Source: DASYAN01 sp036501345
Lineage (GTDB): Bacteria; Chloroflexota; Ktedonobacteria; Ktedonobacterales; Ktedonobacteraceae
Direction: 5' to 3'
DNA length: 7,478 bases
Assembly (NCBI GenBank): GCA_036501345.1
Contig: DASYAN010000564.1
Coordinates: 1 to 7,478 of the forward strand
The translations under genes and the position numbers were made by a program. Positions 4,803-7,478 of this stretch are shown piece by piece (within the stretch, counting starts at the first letter, position 1; each line of letters begins with the position of its first letter). A model generated the notes under the pieces. That model was not told the origin of the DNA and did no database searches. It saw only the letters and a program-made list of their open reading frames with translations.

Positions 4803-5636
4803 ATGCAACCTCGCCATTCTTACCTCGTTTGTGCGACACCCCGCAGCGGTAGCACCCTCTTTTGTGAAGTTTTGAGTAATACCAATATTGCAGGGAGACC
4901 GAAAGAGCACTTTGAGATGCTCAAAGATACGGGACTTCCTAAGCAACCTCAGCAGTACTTTGAGACAGTAGCAGAGGCAAAGACAAGTATTCTACAGACC
5001 CTTGGCAATCCTCCTCCTTTAAAGGTCGATTCAGTGTGGCTAGCGCAGCAGGATGGTTCAGGCTATACACACTATCTGGCACAGGTGCTTGAAGCAGGTA
5101 CCACACCAAATGGTGTTTTCGGAGCGAAGATGATGTGGGGCTACTTCGACGATTTCATCCACTTCGTACGCCAGCTCCCGGCGTATACAGAGCTGGGTCT
5201 TCACGAGATATTGACCAGTATGTTCCCCAATCTGCAGTACATCTGGGTCAAACGGCGTGATAAGGTACGTCAAGCTGTATCCTTGTGGAAGGCTATTCAG
5301 ACACAGTCTTGGCGCGAAGATCAATGTGAAGAGGAGCCGATACAGTTAACTCGTAAACCCGTATTTCATTTTGCTGCGATCAAGCACTTGGAACGTCAAC
5401 TTATAGAGTACGAGGTTGCATGGCAGCAATACTTTGCTGCGTATGGTGTCCAACCATTGGTGGTTGTCTACGAAGAACTGCTAAATCACTTTGAAGCCAC
5501 CATACGCCAGACACTCCAGTATCTTTCTATTCCCGTGCCTGAGCATCTGACGCTTACCATGCCCTCTATGCAACGACAGGCAGATGCTCAGTCCGAGGAA
5601 TGGGTGCAACAGTATTGCCTTATCAAGGAAGAGTAA
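4803..5636 (+). CDS. Stf0-family PAPS-dependent sulfotransferase
   Basis: Predicted cytoplasmic sulfotransferase that moves sulfate from PAPS to a small acceptor; 277 residues. The family resembles mycobacterial Stf0, which sulfates trehalose at position 2. Seen in order: the 5'-phosphosulfate loop CATPRSGSTLFCEVL at residues 10-24; GRPKEHF at 31-37, whose Glu35 matches the proposed catalytic base of Stf0; GVFGAKMMWGYFDDF at 104-118; the 3'-phosphate site IWVKRRDKVRQAVSLWKAIQ at 147-166 (R151, R152, S160); and the Stf0-type end RQADAQSEEWVQQY at 258-271. The ATG at 4803 is supported by GGGAGG five bases upstream and a family-like N-terminus. No signal peptide or membrane segment is seen. A sulfatase gene follows 48 bases later on the same strand. 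The acceptor cannot be read from sequence; trehalose or another glycan or lipid sugar is possible. Confidence 0.9.
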   Translation: MQPRHSYLVCATPRSGSTLFCEVLSNTNIAGRPKEHFEMLKDTGLPKQPQQYFETVAEAKTSILQTLGNPPPLKVDSVWLAQQDGSGYTHYLAQVLEAGTTPNGVFGAKMMWGYFDDFIHFVRQLPAYTELGLHEILTSMFPNLQYIWVKRRDKVRQAVSLWKAIQTQSWREDQCEEEPIQLTRKPVFHFAAIKHLERQLIEYEVAWQQYFAAYGVQPLVVVYEELLNHFEATIRQTLQYLSIPVPEHLTLTMPSMQRQADAQSEEWVQQYCLIKEE

Positions 5637-5648
5637 AAGGAAGAGTAA
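5625..5648 (+). repeat. 12-bp tandem duplication over the sulfotransferase stop codon
   Basis: AAGGAAGAGTAA occurs twice head to tail (5625-5636, 5637-5648). Each copy reads Lys-Glu-Glu-stop in the same frame, so the gene ends in duplicated in-frame stops three codons apart. The second copy also places purine-rich AAGGAAGAG in the gap before the sulfatase gene. Confidence 0.9.
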
Positions 5649-5684
5649 ATAGAGCATGAATCTACTCACAAGAGAAAGGTTGAG

Positions 5685-6989
5685 ATGGCAGAAAATTACC
5701 CAAATATCCTATACATTCACTCACACGACACTGGCCGCTATGTGCAACCGTATGGACATGCTATCCCGACGCCAAACATCCAGCAACTAGCTGAGGAAGG
5801 TGTTCTTTTTCGTCAGGCATTTTGTGCCGCACCAACCTGTTCGGCTAGCCGCGCAGCTCTGCTGACTGGCCAGTATCCACATAGTAATGGCATGCTCGGT
5901 CTGGCTCATCGAGGCTTCTCACTACGGGATTATCATCAACACATCGTTCATACGCTTGACCAGTTGGGGTACTATTCCATCTTAATTGGTGAGCAGCATG
6001 TTGCAAAAGAGCCGGATATTATTGGCTATGACCATGTCGTTAAAATAGAGTCTAGTCATGCAGATGTGATTGCTCCAATCGCCAGAGATTTGCTGCACAA
6101 TATGCCATCGCAGCCATTCTTTCTCTCAGTTGGTTTTTTTGAAACGCACCGAGAATATCCATTACCACTCTCAGAACATGATGTTAACTATTGTATACTT
6201 CCACCGCATGTGCCCGATACACTGCAGACCCGCCGTGATATGGCCGCTTTTAAAGCTAGCGCTCGATCTTTGGATTGGGGTGTTGGTATGGTGCTTGATG
6301 CGCTCGAAGTCAACGGCTTGGCGGATAATACTCTCGTTATCTGCACGACGGACCATGGTATTGCTTTTCCTGGTGCCAAAGGCAATCTTACCGATCAAGG
6401 TACCGGGGTCATGCTAATGATGCGTGGTCCTGGCGGTTTCAGGGGAGGTCAGGTCTATGATGCGCAGGTTTCGCAGATCGATCTCTTTCCAACCGTCTGT
6501 GATCTTCTTGATATTGAGCCGCCCTCCTGGCTCCAGGGTACATCCCTGCTGCCATTAATTCACAATCAGACGGATGAGATACATGAGGCCATCTTTACTG
6601 AGGCTACTTACCATGCGGCATACGAGCCACAGCGTGCAGTGCGTACACGCCGTTGGAAGTATATCCGGCGCTTTGAGGATCGCCATATGCCAGTGCTGGC
6701 CAACTGCGATGATAGTTTGAGCAAGGCTGTCTGGCGGCAATATGGCTGGGAAAATCGGCTCGTGGCACCTGAACAGCTCTATGATTTGGTATTTGATCCG
6801 AACGAAACTTGTAATCTGATCAATGATCCAGCTTATTCTGCCATCCTGGAAGAGATGCGCCATCGGCTCAAAGATTGGATGAATGAGACTGCAGATCCTT
6901 TACTCTATGGTTCAGTTACTCCACCGAGCGGAGTTGAGTTGAACGATCCAGACCAAATTTCGCCAACTGAGCCGACGCATATTGTATAA
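5685..6989 (+). CDS. Formylglycine-dependent sulfatase, SGSH-like, atypical active site
   Basis: Alkaline-phosphatase-superfamily sulfatase, 434 residues, predicted to hydrolyse a sulfate ester or sulfamate. The modification motif is TCSASRAALLTGQ (residues 51-63): Cys52 would become formylglycine, with Arg56 the partner residue. Asp15 in HSHDTGRY and Asp223/His224 in CTTDHG are expected metal ligands. FFETHREYP (151-159) and the ALLTGQYPHSNGMLG block recall N-sulfoglucosamine sulfohydrolases. K232 in AKGNL matches the usual C-terminal sulfate-binding Lys. Odd points: the usual N-terminal Asp-Asp pair is His-Asp, and the usual GKxH motif is GEQH (102-105). No signal peptide is seen, so the enzyme is probably cytoplasmic. 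The ATG has AAAGG five bases upstream. It follows the sulfotransferase gene by 48 bases, and a sulfatase-maturase gene converges on it. Phosphonate or phosphate ester hydrolysis is an alternative activity for this superfamily. Confidence 0.88.
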   Translation: MAENYPNILYIHSHDTGRYVQPYGHAIPTPNIQQLAEEGVLFRQAFCAAPTCSASRAALLTGQYPHSNGMLGLAHRGFSLRDYHQHIVHTLDQLGYYSILIGEQHVAKEPDIIGYDHVVKIESSHADVIAPIARDLLHNMPSQPFFLSVGFFETHREYPLPLSEHDVNYCILPPHVPDTLQTRRDMAAFKASARSLDWGVGMVLDALEVNGLADNTLVICTTDHGIAFPGAKGNLTDQGTGVMLMMRGPGGFRGGQVYDAQVSQIDLFPTVCDLLDIEPPSWLQGTSLLPLIHNQTDEIHEAIFTEATYHAAYEPQRAVRTRRWKYIRRFEDRHMPVLANCDDSLSKAVWRQYGWENRLVAPEQLYDLVFDPNETCNLINDPAYSAILEEMRHRLKDWMNETADPLLYGSVTPPSGVELNDPDQISPTEPTHIV

Positions 6990-7021
6990 ATTAAACATAA
7001 GGCTTGCTTAATATATACCTG

Positions 7022-7478
7022 CTATACCGTATGTGATGATTTATTGCTGCCATGACATTTTTTAAATTTGTGGCCGCTACCGCAGGGACAAGGATCATTG
7101 CGACCAGTACGGGCGAAGCGGCGTTGGAGTTCGAGTTCCTCCTGAGCTAGATAATATATGATGTTTGCAGGAGCCCGCTTAGCATTCAGTTCTCCAGCCA
7201 TAATACGCATTGGCTTATCAATGCGGGTGAAAAAGGTTTTGTAGCCTTCGCATAGATAGTTCAGGCCAGGTTCACCATCGGGAGTTGTCAGGATACGATC
7301 CTTGGGGCAGCCGCCGTTACAGACAAAGCGCACTGGACACTCACGACAGTAGCGTGGTAGTGTGTCTCGCTTGGCTTGACCGAACTGGTGTTGCTGAGGC
7401 GAATCGACCATGGCAAGCAGTGGCCGTTGCTTCAAGTTGCCCAGCTTGTAGCGCGGCTCTACAAAGTGGTCGCATGAA
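7022..7478 (-). CDS. Anaerobic sulfatase-maturating enzyme, C-terminal part (runs off the window)
   Basis: C-terminal 151 residues of a radical SAM/SPASM enzyme that oxidises the active-site Cys (or Ser) of sulfatases to formylglycine without oxygen. The frame is open to the window edge, so the start and the radical SAM domain lie outside; the TTG at 7433-7435 is internal. Seen from the edge inward: CDHFVEPRYKLGNL (7433-7474), which matches the first SPASM cysteine region of this family; then the cysteine cluster YCRECPVRFVCNGGCPKD with a further Cys in NYLCEGYKTFF, together the ligands of the auxiliary Fe-S clusters; and last a SEC-C zinc motif, GRNDPCPCGSGHKFKKCHG (7052-7102 plus flank), CxCx8CH. 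The stop lies 32 bases from the stop of the convergent sulfatase gene, its likely substrate. Confidence 0.9.
   Translation of the reverse strand, partial: SCDHFVEPRYKLGNLKQRPLLAMVDSPQQHQFGQAKRDTLPRYCRECPVRFVCNGGCPKDRILTTPDGEPGLNYLCEGYKTFFTRIDKPMRIMAGELNAKRAPANIIYYLAQEELELQRRFARTGRNDPCPCGSGHKFKKCHGSNKSSHTV

Noticed and set aside
5656..5790. Small ORF beginning MNLLTRERL in the sulfotransferase-sulfatase gap
   Set aside because: It runs out of frame into the sulfatase gene, has no recognisable protein features, and only the duplicated stop region offers a purine-rich site before it.
6990..7021. Bidirectional terminator between the convergent sulfatase and maturase genes
   Set aside because: Only AT-rich 5-bp pairing (ATTAA/TTAAT) is visible, with no stable GC stem or clear T-run.
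7433..7435. TTG as the start of a complete 137-residue protein at the right edge
   Set aside because: The same frame continues to the window edge and encodes CDHFVEPRYKLGN, a recognisable part of the maturase SPASM region, so the gene is cut by the window.

Overview
The window is a piece of bacterial chromosome with a housekeeping half on the minus strand and an accessory half on the plus strand. The most likely source is a Chloroflexota bacterium, probably of the class Ktedonobacteria. This rests on recognising the style of the proteins (a short YidC without a signal peptide and with an Arg/Gly/Ser-rich tail, a Jag/KhpB with a long acidic linker, a Stf0-type sulfotransferase, a sulfatase with an HSHDTGRY opening) and on a mid-range GC content. 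It is an inference and has not been tested by a search.

Minus strand, read from about 4380 down to 366: an extended -10 promoter, then rpmH (ribosomal protein L34), rnpA (RNase P protein), yidD, yidC (membrane insertase), jag/khpB (KH-R3H RNA-binding protein) and a PfkB-family sugar kinase. All run in one direction with gaps of 22 to 112 bases, so they probably form one transcription unit. The first five are the classical L34/RNase P/YidC cluster. In many bacteria this cluster has dnaA/oriC on one side and mnmE on the other; here a 5S rRNA gene lies upstream and the sugar kinase follows jag. Four of the genes in a row (rnpA, yidD, yidC, jag) start with GTG. Two bulged hairpins occupy the yidC-jag and jag-pfkB junctions.

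Centre: a 5S rRNA gene (about 4598-4721, plus strand) diverges from rpmH. It has its own promoter (TTGACA, 17 bp, TAATAT) and a T-rich terminator. No 16S or 23S sequence is adjacent, so the 5S is transcribed alone or is at least unlinked here.

Plus strand, 4803-6989: a Stf0-family PAPS sulfotransferase followed 48 bases later by a formylglycine-type sulfatase. Convergent to them, and running off the right edge, is the C-terminal part of an anaerobic sulfatase-maturating radical SAM enzyme (SPASM cysteines plus a SEC-C zinc motif). Together they encode an enzyme that adds sulfate, one that could remove it, and the activase for the latter. The sulfatase has no signal peptide and departs from the usual active-site motifs at two positions. 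This cassette is the best candidate for a less-described system: an intracellular sulfation/desulfation module.

The first 365 bases hold no recognisable gene.
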